Shown here: positions 12,905 through 22,840 of the stretch, one piece after another
How the letters are laid out: each line of letters opens with the position of its first letter
Position numbering within the stretch: the stretch's first letter is position 1
Notes under the pieces: model-generated
Database searches by the model: none
Told to the model about the DNA's origin: nothing
The model's input: only the letters and a program-made list of their open reading frames with translations
Source of the DNA: Xylocopa sonorina
Taxonomy: Eukaryota > Arthropoda > Insecta > Hymenoptera > Apidae
NCBI RefSeq assembly: GCF_050948175.1
Contig: NC_135207.1
Span: forward strand, 372,001-436,000
DNA: 64,000 nt
Reading direction: 5' to 3'
Position numbers and translations under genes: made by a program

Positions 12905-12970
12905 TAGTGGTTGACTAGGTTCTCCTCTCTCTGCCGCACCTTTTTACCATTTTTAAGATCCAAAAATCAT
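12905..12970 (-). pseudogene. Tail of R1-like ORF1 (left-arm remnant)
   Basis: On the minus strand this matches the end of the right-arm R1-like ORF1 (about 39965-40030): a KxxRQxEENLVNH reading and then a stop. Homology breaks at about 12970. The left arm therefore once carried, or still keeps a stub of, the element that is long in the right arm. Confidence 0.65.
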
Positions 12971-13639
12971 GTACCAGCTTCAGCACTCTTAAAATTAACG
13001 AAATTTACAATATGTAAATTTTTGCAAAAATGATGTTAATTAACTTTTGAATTATGGTTGCTTGAGAGCAATTAATCAGACTGATCTATGATGTGTTGTA
13101 ATGTATGAGGATTAACAAATTTTTTTTAATATAATGAACAACATAGTATTTGAGCTTATAGTCTTGTTAACAAACTCGCTGTTTAAGTTAGCTTGGATGT
13201 CAATTAATATTTACATGATCTTTTCCTCTGATTTATTTGTATAACTTGTTCGTTCTATTCAATTGTCGTTTATAATTATCCAAATCTATATGTTCCAAAT
13301 TCACCTCTAGGAAGGAATCAGGCAACAATTTATCTTATCAATATTTATATTCTGTAAAATAAATTGATATGTTTACTAAAATATAAATTATACATTCATG
13401 TACAAATCGTAAACCTTTAGTTAATTATTCACACCTGGATTACACGCATAATGGGTAAAATCAGACATTCCTTCAGTTTTTTATTATTGCCTCATCGATT
13501 AAAGACTGATTAGTAACAGATTTATTGTCTTTGCAAAATAAAAGCGTACATTGCACCATCCATTACTTCCAGTTTCCCACTATAATTTTGTGATTCTGGA
13601 TGGCGTTGCTTGTGATTAATAATCCATAAATTATGGACG

Positions 13640-13879
13640 ACTGCAGTTACCAACAACCGATAACGTATGCTAACACAAGGCTGGTGTACCCAATAGTAGG
13701 TAACTCAAGACTTATCAACGACTAGAGTTGCCTGCGGTCGGTAACTCACGATATATCGACAGTAGGTAATGCATGCAGTCGATAACTCATGATATTATAA
13801 CGGTTGGTATTGCCAATAGTCGATAATTCAAGAATTATCAATGGATGGCATTGCCAGCAATCGATGATCCATCTCTTAC
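13640..13879. repeat. Degenerate ~60-bp tandem repeat
   Basis: A phrase of the type GGTAACTCA(A/C)GA...TATCAACG...GTTGCC...AGTCGATAA recurs about four times. It is unique to the left arm. No coding potential. Confidence 0.6.
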
Positions 13880-14112
13880 TTGGCTTAACTTAATCTCACA
13901 TCCTCTAAACTTAATTTAAACCAAAATAACCCCAGTTATACCTAATCTGACTTAACCTGCCTTCACTCAAATCTAACCCAACCTAACACAATCTAACTTT
14001 ACCTCTTTTAAACATGTACAAATCAAGCCTACGCTTTCCTAAGTCTAACCCAACATAACCGAGCAACTTACAAACATTCTCAAACATTAAACAACCTAAC
14101 CTAACCTAGCAT
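13880..14112. repeat. Degenerate CCTAA-rich (insect telomere-like) tract
   Basis: Repeated variants of CTTAACCT, TAACCCAACCTAA and finally CCTAACCTAACCTAGC immediately upstream of the R1/TRAS-like element. CCTAA is the complement of TTAGG, the ancestral insect telomere unit. Only a few perfect units remain, so this is an interstitial or decayed tract at best. Confidence 0.5.
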
Positions 14113-15689
14113 AACCTGATCTATCGTAACCACACTTCCATCTGGGGACGGAAGCAACCTTCGCAGCTTTCTCAGAGATAAGGCTATGCAGTAAGCATTC
14201 CGCAGTTACGGAGATCCGTTCCGATTGAACGTTTATTCACGTAATGTAATGTAATAGTCGGCGGGTTCAATCGGAGCCAGTCCACATCGAATACAGGAGC
14301 GCTTTCGGCGGAACGAAATCGAACAGTCGGAAGGAAATAAAACTTTACCAAAAAATCGTACGGAAATCCTATATATCGACGCGTACCTAATATATATCTA
14401 ACTAAAACATAATTCGAAAAATGCAAAGGATAAGAGGGAACATTCTCCAATATATGACATATATAAATCAACGGATGCAAGAGAGAATACTCGATCTCGG
14501 TGTAGCGTGACCGGGCTGCCATTCTGAAGCAATAGCATAACGCCGGTTCCGGGATGGTGTAGAGAAGGAATGTGGAGGCTGGAAAGCATAAAATAACAAC
14601 AATGTAACTAAAGAGAAAGAAAAGGAAAATCTGTGGGAGCATTGCATTTATTGAGAGGAAATCCTAGAAATATCAAGCAACAGATTATATACCATACCGA
14701 AAGGGCAAGGTACAACGAAATAGACAATATCGTGAGAGAAAATAAAAATATCGAGAAACTTAAAAAGAAAATAATAACTTAGATTGAACGAATCAATATC
14801 ACTGGTCCCAGCAAGCTTAATGGAAAACGCATGACTACGAATCGGTTAGAGTATGAGATAGATGCTGGTCGCGATTCGAGTCGCCCTGGGAGTCCCTCAC
14901 CCGCATCAAGGCAGGCAGTAGGATGGTAGAGGCCTGGTAGGGGCCTGCAGCCCCGCCCCCCAACTCCCACCTCCGGCGCGAGCGAGGCTGTTGTGTATAT
15001 GCTGCTGAGAGGTGCTGCCGGCTCGCGATTCGGAATCAGCCCCATCGAATCCTGGCAGAAGATTAAGGATAGGGAAATAGAGAAGGATAAGGAAAGCGTA
15101 TATAAAGGAGAAAAAGGAAGCCTCGGAAGGAAGCACAGACACGAAACGAGACGCATCAGGAGCCGAAGTAAGGGAACCAAAAAAGAAAGAGCAGGATAAT
15201 GGAAAAGCTACCGATAAGAATAACGTCTACACTTTCAAATAGAAGAATAGACAACCACACACCAGACCAATGACAGATATTTTGAGCGAGGATACGGCGA
15301 AGCAAATGACATATTAGAAAACGTTAATGGGAAACATGAGGCATAAAAGAAGCTGACATCGAACACTTAATGAAACTAGAGGCGAACGTTTACAGAGAAA
15401 AATGAGGCAATTGAAGGAGCAGGAAGTTTTCGAGAACAAGCAGCGAGATGAGGAAACGCAGGAAAAACGACAGAAATACGAAAAGATGGCATAAGAAAAT
15501 CAAGACTGGGAGATATAATTCTGCAATTTAACAAGAAAACGGGTGTAGAGAACAAAATAGAGGAGATAAAAAGATCTCTGAAAAAAGGATTCGAAGTAAA
15601 GCATACGAGTGCGAGTATAATGCCCCAACTAAGGGACATATATCCGTTGGAATACCAGAGAAGAAATAAAGGAGGAAATAAGACGAACA

Positions 15690-16030
15690 TTGAATGAAAT
15701 CGAAGGAAAGGATAGCGGTATAAACATCAAGTTGTTAAAACAAACGTGGAGAGGCAACCAAGTCGCGTTAGTTGAGTGTGAACAGAAATACAGCAAAGAG
15801 CTGGAGAAGATAAAACGACTCAGAACAGCATTGACCTCTGTATGTCCCTCTAAGCTGTCCCTGCTAAGTGCTACCAAGAGTAGAGAGTATGCTTCAAGTG
15901 CCATAAACTGGGACATATCGGCAGAAATTGCGAAGAAGTCAAGGATAATAAGCAAACCTGCAGAAGATGCGGATTCCAGAATAGTACGATGATTGACTGC
16001 ATCGCGAACAAACCAAAGAAATGTATCATC
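15690..16030 (+). pseudogene. R1-type ORF1 (gag-like) C-terminal region, frameshifted
   Basis: An open segment of 100 codons (15690-15992) is Lys/Glu-rich and probably helical, but the zinc-binding part lies in another frame. From 15890 the alternative frame reads CFKCHKLGHIGRNC, a perfect CX2CX4HX4C knuckle. From 15959 it reads CRRCGFQNSTMIDC, where the expected His is Ser. ORF1 proteins of this class bind element RNA. A frameshift between 15690 and 15890 disables it. The same segment in the right arm (34706-35008, minus) gives an identical 100-residue translation. Confidence 0.72.
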
Positions 16031-16134
16031 CTTAGCGAGGCAGGAAGTAGGAATCCATACACCAGACACGTTACCGGTGCTTTAATTGTCCGGTCTACAG
16101 AAAGGCCTTGATAGAAAAAAGACGAGAAACGAAA

Positions 16135-16725
16135 ATGGAATTTAAAGTCCTACAAATCGATCTGAACAGATGCCGAATCGTGCAAAAAATCATGCAGAAA
16201 ATGTAAGAATACTGATTGCAAAACGAGAACGGTGTCCTCGACCGGAATCATTCATGCAATGCTCGTAGGAATAAGAGTTATAAGCTGCTACTTCTCGCCG
16301 AACAGGAACGGAAAGTAATTGAAGAATATATAAACAAAATTGAGGTTAACATAGAAAAGGTAGAGAAAGCAAACAGATTATAATCGCAAGTGACCTGAAC
16401 GAAAAATCAGTAATCTGGGGCAGTAAGAAGAAGAGGAGGAGAGGAAAAGCTCGTCAAAATGGCTCTAAGGGATGATTTAATCGCGACGAATCCGAAAGAA
16501 GACTATATATACTTTAAGAATGGAAACAAATAAAAAATAGACATAATGTTGATAGGAGTTGCATATACGCTAAGTTGCGTGAAGCAGAAGAGTTTGAGAT
16601 ATTTTCAGCGTCGAATCATCAATACGTACTACTTACCTCCTAAAGTACGAATTACAAGAACAGCGAAGAGGGATTTGCAAGCCTCGATGGAAAGAAAGCG
16701 AACTGGGACGATGCAAATAAATGAA
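16135..16725 (+). pseudogene. R1-type ORF2 endonuclease fragment
   Basis: Starts MEFKVLQIDLNRCRIVQ, the typical opening of the APE-like endonuclease of R1/TRAS elements (LQINLNR...AQ), but a TAA at 16204-16206 stops this frame. Further on, IIASDLNEKSVIWGS (about 16380-16425) matches the GDFNAKSxxWGS motif, with a substitution at the Gly. A later frame reads KIDIMLIG...VRITRTAKRD before sequence identity is lost near 16725. No reverse transcriptase follows. The family nicks target DNA for target-primed reverse transcription. This copy cannot. Confidence 0.7.
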
Positions 16726-17689
16726 TTGACTTATATAATATATAGATATTTATTTTTATTTAGAGGGGATGATCTAATTTTAAGTAACTACAATACATGA
16801 TAAGTATAATCATATAAACCAATTTCAAATATTTAATTAAAACATCATGAAATGATATGAAATTAGATAGGATTTTATATGTAATGGAGTATCTTAAGGA
16901 GATATTGTATTCAGAATTAACTAAAGTATAAAATATGTATTAGTATTTATATCAATTTGAAATATTTACTTGAAACATCATGGAAGGATGTGGTCCCTGG
17001 AGAGGGGATTAACGGATCGTTGCGAGGAGCATGCGGTCCAGCGAGTGGGGAATCGCGTCTCAAGGTGGGCCTAGTGGCGCGTTTTTCGCGTCTTTCGCGC
17101 TTAACATATGAAATAGTATAGTGAAGTAGTATAGCATGAACTTACAATTACGTATGTGTTGTTCGTGTCTTGCATTCATAAAGTGTGTAATTTGGATTTA
17201 TGAATTCTTATATGTAGCAATACATGAGTCCGGATATAGTATATGTATAGTATATATATGTATGTAAGAGGCTCAAAGCTAGAATACAGGTTCAGGTAAA
17301 GTCAGCTCCCTGAATTGGAAGGGTCCCCATTGAGGTGATGGATTGCGGCTGCGCCTTCCAGCAGGACGGAATCCCCCGTGCGTGGTAGACAAGGGTGTTC
17401 ATCTTTGGTGCGAGCGAGGCAGATATACTCATTACTACAACTGAGACAGTAGTGCTCGTCGATGAGAGTGAAACAGCGATGCCTGGTGTGAACGAGTCAT
17501 GTATACTGGTCGGTTCGAGTGACACAGCGGTACTTGGAGTGTGTGAGCGCGTGCAAGTGTGGTCGCGTAAACGCTGCCGGTTGCCGATTCTGCAGGCGAA
17601 TGTGGCAGATTGTCTGAGTCCAATGGTTGATGCTGGGAGTGCGAGAAAGCTCATGTGTGGAATGGGTGGCAGGCGCTACGCCCGACTTT
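16726..17689 (+). repeat. Unclassified arm unit (left copy)
   Basis: An AT-rich block, then a GC-richer block beginning near 16992 (GTGGTCCCTGGAGAGGGG). It contains ORFs open on both strands over the same DNA, a 100-codon plus ORF at 17395-17697 and a minus ORF at 17292-17654, and both are kept in the right-arm copy (32716-33600). Overlapping openness on both strands points to base composition, not a gene. The block may be a solo LTR or a non-autonomous element; no terminal repeats or target duplication were located. Confidence 0.5.
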
Positions 17690-19566
17690 ACAATTAGAAG
17701 GCTATCCCTTTGCATGAATTTGTAGAACTCATTGTTTTCAAGAGCAGAAGCCGATAAGCATAATGCAATGCATAGAACATTACAAATAACTTACCTTGAA
17801 TCGTTGAAAAGAGATGGGCTGTCGCATTACATGAAGCATTAGAACTCTCATGCATTGGCACGCAGACACTACGAAACGCCATCACATTGCATGCAATTGT
17901 ATGATTCATAGGATTCATAAGTATCGATGCAATAGAGTTATAATACTTTATGTATCGCGATGATACATTAAATTCCAAAGTTTCAAAGCAGGCAAGTAGT
18001 AATTCCCTATGCAATGCATTATACTCGTCTGCTACTCCTCCTCAGAAGAATCACATTACGAATATTTCATATAAAGCGATCGCGTTTCACAGTGTCTGCA
18101 TGCCAAAGCAATAGACTTCTACTGCTCCATGCAATGCGATACCGCACCTCATTTCAACGTTTCAAAATAAGTAAGCTCTAATATTCTATACATAGCATTA
18201 TGCTTATATGTTTTTACATTTCTGAAGATTGATAATTCTACAGTTTGATGAAACGGTAGGGCGGTTCATACTATCTGCATATCAAAGCAGTAGAGTTGTA
18301 GTGCTCCACGCAATGCAATGGCACATCTTATTTCTGCTTTTCAAAGTAAGTAAGTTATAATCTTCTATGCATAACAATATGGTTGAGTGCTTCTACATTT
18401 CAAGAGAATGTGAGTTCTATAGTTCCATGCAACCGGATGGAGATTTATGATGTTTGCATAACGTAATTACGAAACGCAGTTCTGCTGCTCAACGCAATGC
18501 GATGGCGCATTTCATTTCAATGTATCAAAGTAAGTGAGCTGTAATCTTCTATACATAACATTATGCTTATCTGCTTCCACACTTCAAAAGAATGTGAATT
18601 CTACAGTTCCATGCATCAGGATGTTACTGCGTATGAAATAAAGAGACTTCCACTGATCCACATAATGCGATTGTACATATCGTTTCAACGTTTTAAGGGA
18701 ATTAAACTGTAATCTTCTACGTATTTCATTATGCTGTTCTTCTCCTACACTTCAGAGGAATATGTATTCGACAGTTCTATGCAACTGTGTGGCGCATCAA
18801 AGCGTCTGCGTGTCAAAGCATTAGAGTTCTAATACTCCATGCCATGCCATAGCGTGTCTCATTTCATTATTTCAAAATAAGTAATCTGTAATCTTCTATG
18901 CACAGCACTATGCTTATCTGCTTCTACAATTATGAGATTCTGAAATCTACACTTCCATGCAGCTGGCTGGCCCCTCACAGTGTCTGCTTGTCAATACAGT
19001 ACTGTTCTAATGCTACACGCAATGCCATGGCGCATTCCATTTCAGTGTTTCATAGTAAGTAAGCTGCATTCTTTTATTCATAGCATTATGCTTATCTGCT
19101 TCAGCTCTTCAAAAGAATGTAAATTATGCAGATGCATGCAAGGGGCTGGCGCTTCATAGTGTTTGCGTGTCAAAGTAATGGCGTTTTAATGCTCCATGCA
19201 ATGCGGTGGCGCATCTCATTTCAACGTTCTAAAGTAAGTAGGCTGTAATCCTCTATGCTAAGGCTATACTTATCTGCCTTTACTCCTCAAATGAATGTAA
19301 ATGTTACAGTTACATGCAGCGGGGTGGCGATTCATAGTATCTGCGTGTCAAAGCAGTAGAGTTTAATACTCCACGCAATGCGATAACACATATCATCTCA
19401 ACGTTTCAAAGTAAGCAAACTGTATTTTTCTATGCATAGCAATATGCTTACCTGCTTCTACACATTAACGGAATGTGTACGTTACAGTTCCATGCAATGG
19501 GATGGTGCATATCATTCCAACGAATCAAAGAATGTAAGCTGTAATATTTTATGCATTGCATTATGC
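17690..19566. repeat. Satellite B array with orientation switch at ~17890
   Basis: Monomers of about 178-179 bp; the TCAAAG(C/T)A(A/G)TAG landmark recurs at 18103, 18282, 18813, 18991, 19170 and 19348. Units before about 17890 are inverted relative to those after it. The same switch appears mirrored near 32550 in the right arm. Common blocks are CCATGCAATGCGATGGCGCATCTC, TTCAAAGTAAGTAAGCTGTAA and GCATTATGCTTATCTGCTTC. Confidence 0.92.
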
Positions 19567-19570
19567 TTAA

Positions 19571-21964
19571 CGCATTGATAACCAGCGACCTAAGAGATAT
19601 TTAAAGCCTGAGCGTCTGCAACGTATTGCCATCTTAAATCCCAGTTTTCCGCCGGCCATATTCGTTTGTTTCAGGTCACTGAATAGCGAAATAAAATATT
19701 TAAAACGTTATATAGTTTCTTCAAATAGAACATTTTATTTGCATATTCATCATATGCAATTTAACGGTAATTGGAGAAAGATGATCGAAATTTTTAATTT
19801 ATATTAACAGAGAAAAATACAGTTTCTTATTTCATGGTGGATTATTTCATATATATATAACGTAAACAGACGGCAAATGTTTTAATACTTGAAGCAAGTG
19901 TGGTATTTCTCGAAACACTGTCCAAGATGTAAAGATACTATGCACTCAGCACAAATAAAACTTTTCTCGCTTCTTTTTTTACCAACAGAGCAAACTTTAA
20001 AAAATGTCGTACGAATCGGTTTTTTCCCTGATCCAAGAATTCTGGTAACTTTATTATTCTTCATATGATCCGAAGGTCTCTGGGGCTCTCAAATATCGTT
20101 GTGCGAGGTGCAGGAACATGTACAGAAGCACAAGACTTCAATTGTTAGAAGGAGTAATAATAGAGGTATCAGTTGGTACGTCTTGTACATTTGCGCTTTC
20201 CTCGATCCAAGAACGTCCATCAATATGTAAAAATTGTTTATATTTTATAATGTTGCCATTCAATTCAATATATAATCTAAATGCATTAAACAGTAAAAGA
20301 AATCAGACTGTCTTCTTTGTTCACTTCACCGTTTTTCTCATGATGGAGTAATATGGCAAATAATGATCTGCCAAATCTGCACCCGTCATATATTTATTAT
20401 ATTCTGTGACGGAATAAGGTTTTGCAATTTATTGTTTATTTTTCCTGTGTATTTTATTTGTTTTCATTAATTCTCCCGAATGTATCGTGGAAACCATGTG
20501 TACGACATTCTGTTTCGGCTTCCACGGCGGTACTAAAACTTCACCCATTCTTTTGCGTCTATAATCTCCAGTTTTCAATCTGAAATGCAGTAAAGACTCA
20601 AGAATACCTTTATTTGCTCTAATTATACCATAAACTCGTGTACCATTTGTCATGAGCAATTCTGCAGTTTTAATGCTATTATAATAGTTGTCCATGTATA
20701 AGTGGTGTCCCAAATATATATTTTTGTCAAGTAATGACAAAATAGTCTGGTCCTATTTATTGCCTTCCACACAGTACATTTCTATATTAGTAATATATCT
20801 GGTTCTAGCTTCGCGAAGCATACGGCAAAGTAGGCCGTACTTTATTATTTTTGCTGGATCGTATGTTTTTACAGACAATATTCCACGCCATGGAATAATG
20901 TATTAATCAAGCGAAAGTTCTTTCCTGGATGTGTATACAGATTTAAATTTATCTAATAAATAACTCAGGATGTGCTGAATCTTAGCGAGCTTATTAGAAC
21001 CGTTTATTGTTTGATTATTTGAGAAATGCCACGCCCTACAAATCTGGCGAAATCTCTTACGTAGCATTATAGTGGAGAACGATGGTTTTCTCGTGTAAAA
21101 TTCGAAGAACCAGTAATCATCTTTTACATCTTTCCTTACCTGGCCCAGCATTATAATTATACTAAGAAATTTTTTTATCTCGACTAGAGTAATATCACGT
21201 CACTTTGATATTTTCTTCCTCTCACTCATCTTGTCCTTATATTGCTGGTAATACATGTTGGATTCATTGATCATTAATTGAAACAAATCATTGCCAATAA
21301 ACAATTCGACGATTTCTTTCACGCTTTTGTTATCAACAGGAAAAATTTTTGGGCCCGGCCCACCTGTTAAATCTGATGCAGTAGAAATTTTATCGACATC
21401 TGACCATTCTTCACTGTAACTATACAATTCTGTAAACATTATACAATCACTGGAATCATCGAAATCGCTTGAATGCTGTAGTGGATTGGCTGTTGATCTT
21501 ATTCTTGGATCCACATCACTATCGCTGTCCTCGACTTTTATATCAAATTCTTCTGAATGTACCGAATAATCCGATAGAGAATCAGCAATATACTCATCAA
21601 TAGTATCACCCATATTATGTAGGTAAAAAGTTACAAAAAAGTAAACCTTGTCATACTGGGAAACTAGAAGCGTAAGCGTACGAAACAGAAAATGACTATG
21701 GAATGCATTGTTCTAGAATTTCTTGCTTTGATTGTTTCTAAACTATCGCATAAGTTTTATGTTTTGGGCATAAAAAATGAAGATCGACATAACCATAGAA
21801 GTACATACAAATCGATGTACAAGATATCCAAACCAGCAAAAAATTGCACATAATCGTAGGGTCAGCGCACAAGCGTCAGACACAGAAACCAGCGTTTTCG
21901 CGGGGCCGGCGCTCAAGTGACATACTCAAAAACCCGCGTTATCGTGGGGATGGCTGTCAATGTG
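19571..21964 (-). mobile_element. piggyBac-like transposon A, full length, TTAA-flanked
   Basis: Inserted in a satellite B monomer. TTAA lies at 19567-19570 and 21965-21968, and joining the flanks restores a normal monomer (ATTATGC-TTAA-CAGCTTC). Imperfect inverted termini: CGCATTGATAACCAGC at the left, CACATTGACAGCCATC at the right read inward. The 2.39-kb length is normal for the superfamily. The transposase inside is on the minus strand and carries nonsense mutations. Confidence 0.9.
19882..21613 (-). pseudogene. piggyBac transposase A (DDD), several in-frame stops
   Basis: An acidic N-terminus (Asp/Ser-rich; start at 21613) is followed by a segment with MLGQVRKDVKDDYWFFEF, then the core. 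The first catalytic Asp lies in LSLD just before a TAA that interrupts the usual D(E/Q)xIIPWRG motif (about 20905). The second is in YMDNYYNS (about 20690). The third is in GADLADHY (near 20375). Stops also follow GNK (about 20758), KNKQ (about 20429) and TVK (about 20338, a Trp codon turned TGA). A Cys-rich C-terminus (CAECIVSLHLGQC) ends at 19882. Reading frame is mostly preserved, so decay is by point mutation. Piggybac transposases act by precise cut and paste at TTAA. Confidence 0.88.
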
Positions 21965-21968
21965 TTAA

Positions 21969-22312
21969 CAGCTTCAGGTCTTCAAAAAAATATGAATTGT
22001 ACAGTTCCATGCAATGAAATGAAGCTTCATGGTGTCTGTGTGCCAAAGCAGAAGAGTACTAATGCTCTATGCAATGCGATGGCGCATAGCATTTCATCGT
22101 TTCGAGGTAAGTAAGCGGTATACTTCGAGGCATAGCATAATGCTTATCTGCTTCTACATTTCAAGAGAAAATAAATGCTAGAGTTCTTTGCACCTGGATT
22201 GCGCTTCGCAGTGTCTGCGTGGCAAATCAGCGATGTTCCAAAAAGCACCATGCATTGCAATGGTCCACCTGATTTCAGTAATTCGAAGTAAGTAAGCTGT
22301 AACCTTCTATGC
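21969..22312. repeat. Satellite B, between piggyBac A and gypsy 1
   Basis: About two plus-oriented monomers linking the piggyBac insertion on the left and the gypsy insertion on the right. It contains the usual GTGTCTGTGTGCCAAAGCA and GCGATGGCGCATAGC blocks. Confidence 0.9.
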
Positions 22313-22316
22313 ATAA

Positions 22317-22561
22317 TGTAGGAAACTCATTAATTAAAGAGACCTATAAGGTTTTGTAAATCATTAAATAGTTCCTTTCAACTGAGATATTACTCCAAGG
22401 ACTGCTAATGAACAACTGCTTCATCGTTTTAAAACACACACGAAATTTCATTTATTCCGCACACTCGCTCTCGCTCACATTCTAGAATATTCCACGCACC
22501 TAACATTTGAAACTTGAATTATTGATTAGCTTTTAAATTAAGTTAATTTCGTTATCCTTCA
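22317..22561 (-). repeat. Gypsy 1 3' LTR
   Basis: A 245-bp repeat that closely matches 27040-27288 and the solo LTR at 54355-54601. It is the 3' LTR because the coding strand is minus. It includes CATTAAATAGTTCCTTTCAACT and an ATCCTTCA end. Confidence 0.9.
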
Positions 22562-22840
22562 CTCAGCCGTCCTGCATGAACATTCGGCCCGAATGTCTTC
22601 ATTCATATCGTCTTCGATTTCAGATAAATATCATAGATTCCTTCTATCCACAAAGTAGTATCTGCTACTAGATGTTAGCTATAGTATCTGCTGACATAGA
22701 TGTTTGTAGCGTTCCTTTTCCTTCCCCTACCATTCGAACTACAAATCGTTGATTGCGTAAAACTCGTGTAACTTCATACGGTTCAAAATATTTATCAGCT
22801 ATTTTTAGACCAGGACTCTGTTGCATACGTTTAATTTTTA

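Larger units (their letters stand above)
14134..16725 (+). mobile_element. R1/TRAS-like non-LTR retrotransposon, copy 1, 3'-truncated
   Basis: Begins just downstream of the CCTAA-rich tract and runs in the plus direction: a long 5' leader, a Lys/Glu-rich ORF1, CCHC knuckles at 15890-16000, then the start of ORF2 at 16135 with an endonuclease domain that ends near 16725. Reverse transcriptase is absent, so only the 5' part is present. ORFs carry frameshifts. The mirror copy is 33600-36575. Between about 14700 and 16345 the two copies differ at only a handful of sites. Confidence 0.75.
10150..18100. repeat. Left arm of large inverted duplication
   Basis: Read in reverse complement, this stretch matches 32350-42888. 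Paired landmarks: 10158 (GACACTCGTAT) with about 42885, the SLC25A26-like remnant 11292-12300 with 40590-41700, an ACCTAGTGGTTGACTAGG block near 12905 with about 40020, the R1-like element 14134-16725 with 33600-36575, and satellite B 17690-18100 with 32350-32715. Divergence is around 10% by eye, except for a nearly identical block at 14700-16345. The arms are not colinear throughout: 12971-14100 here is replaced by a different 3.35 kb at 36616-39965. Confidence 0.88.

Noticed and set aside
21917..22114. Short ORFs in satellite B (also 27686-28139)
   Set aside because: Satellite monomers repeatedly give 60-100 codon frames by chance; frames are not kept between monomers.
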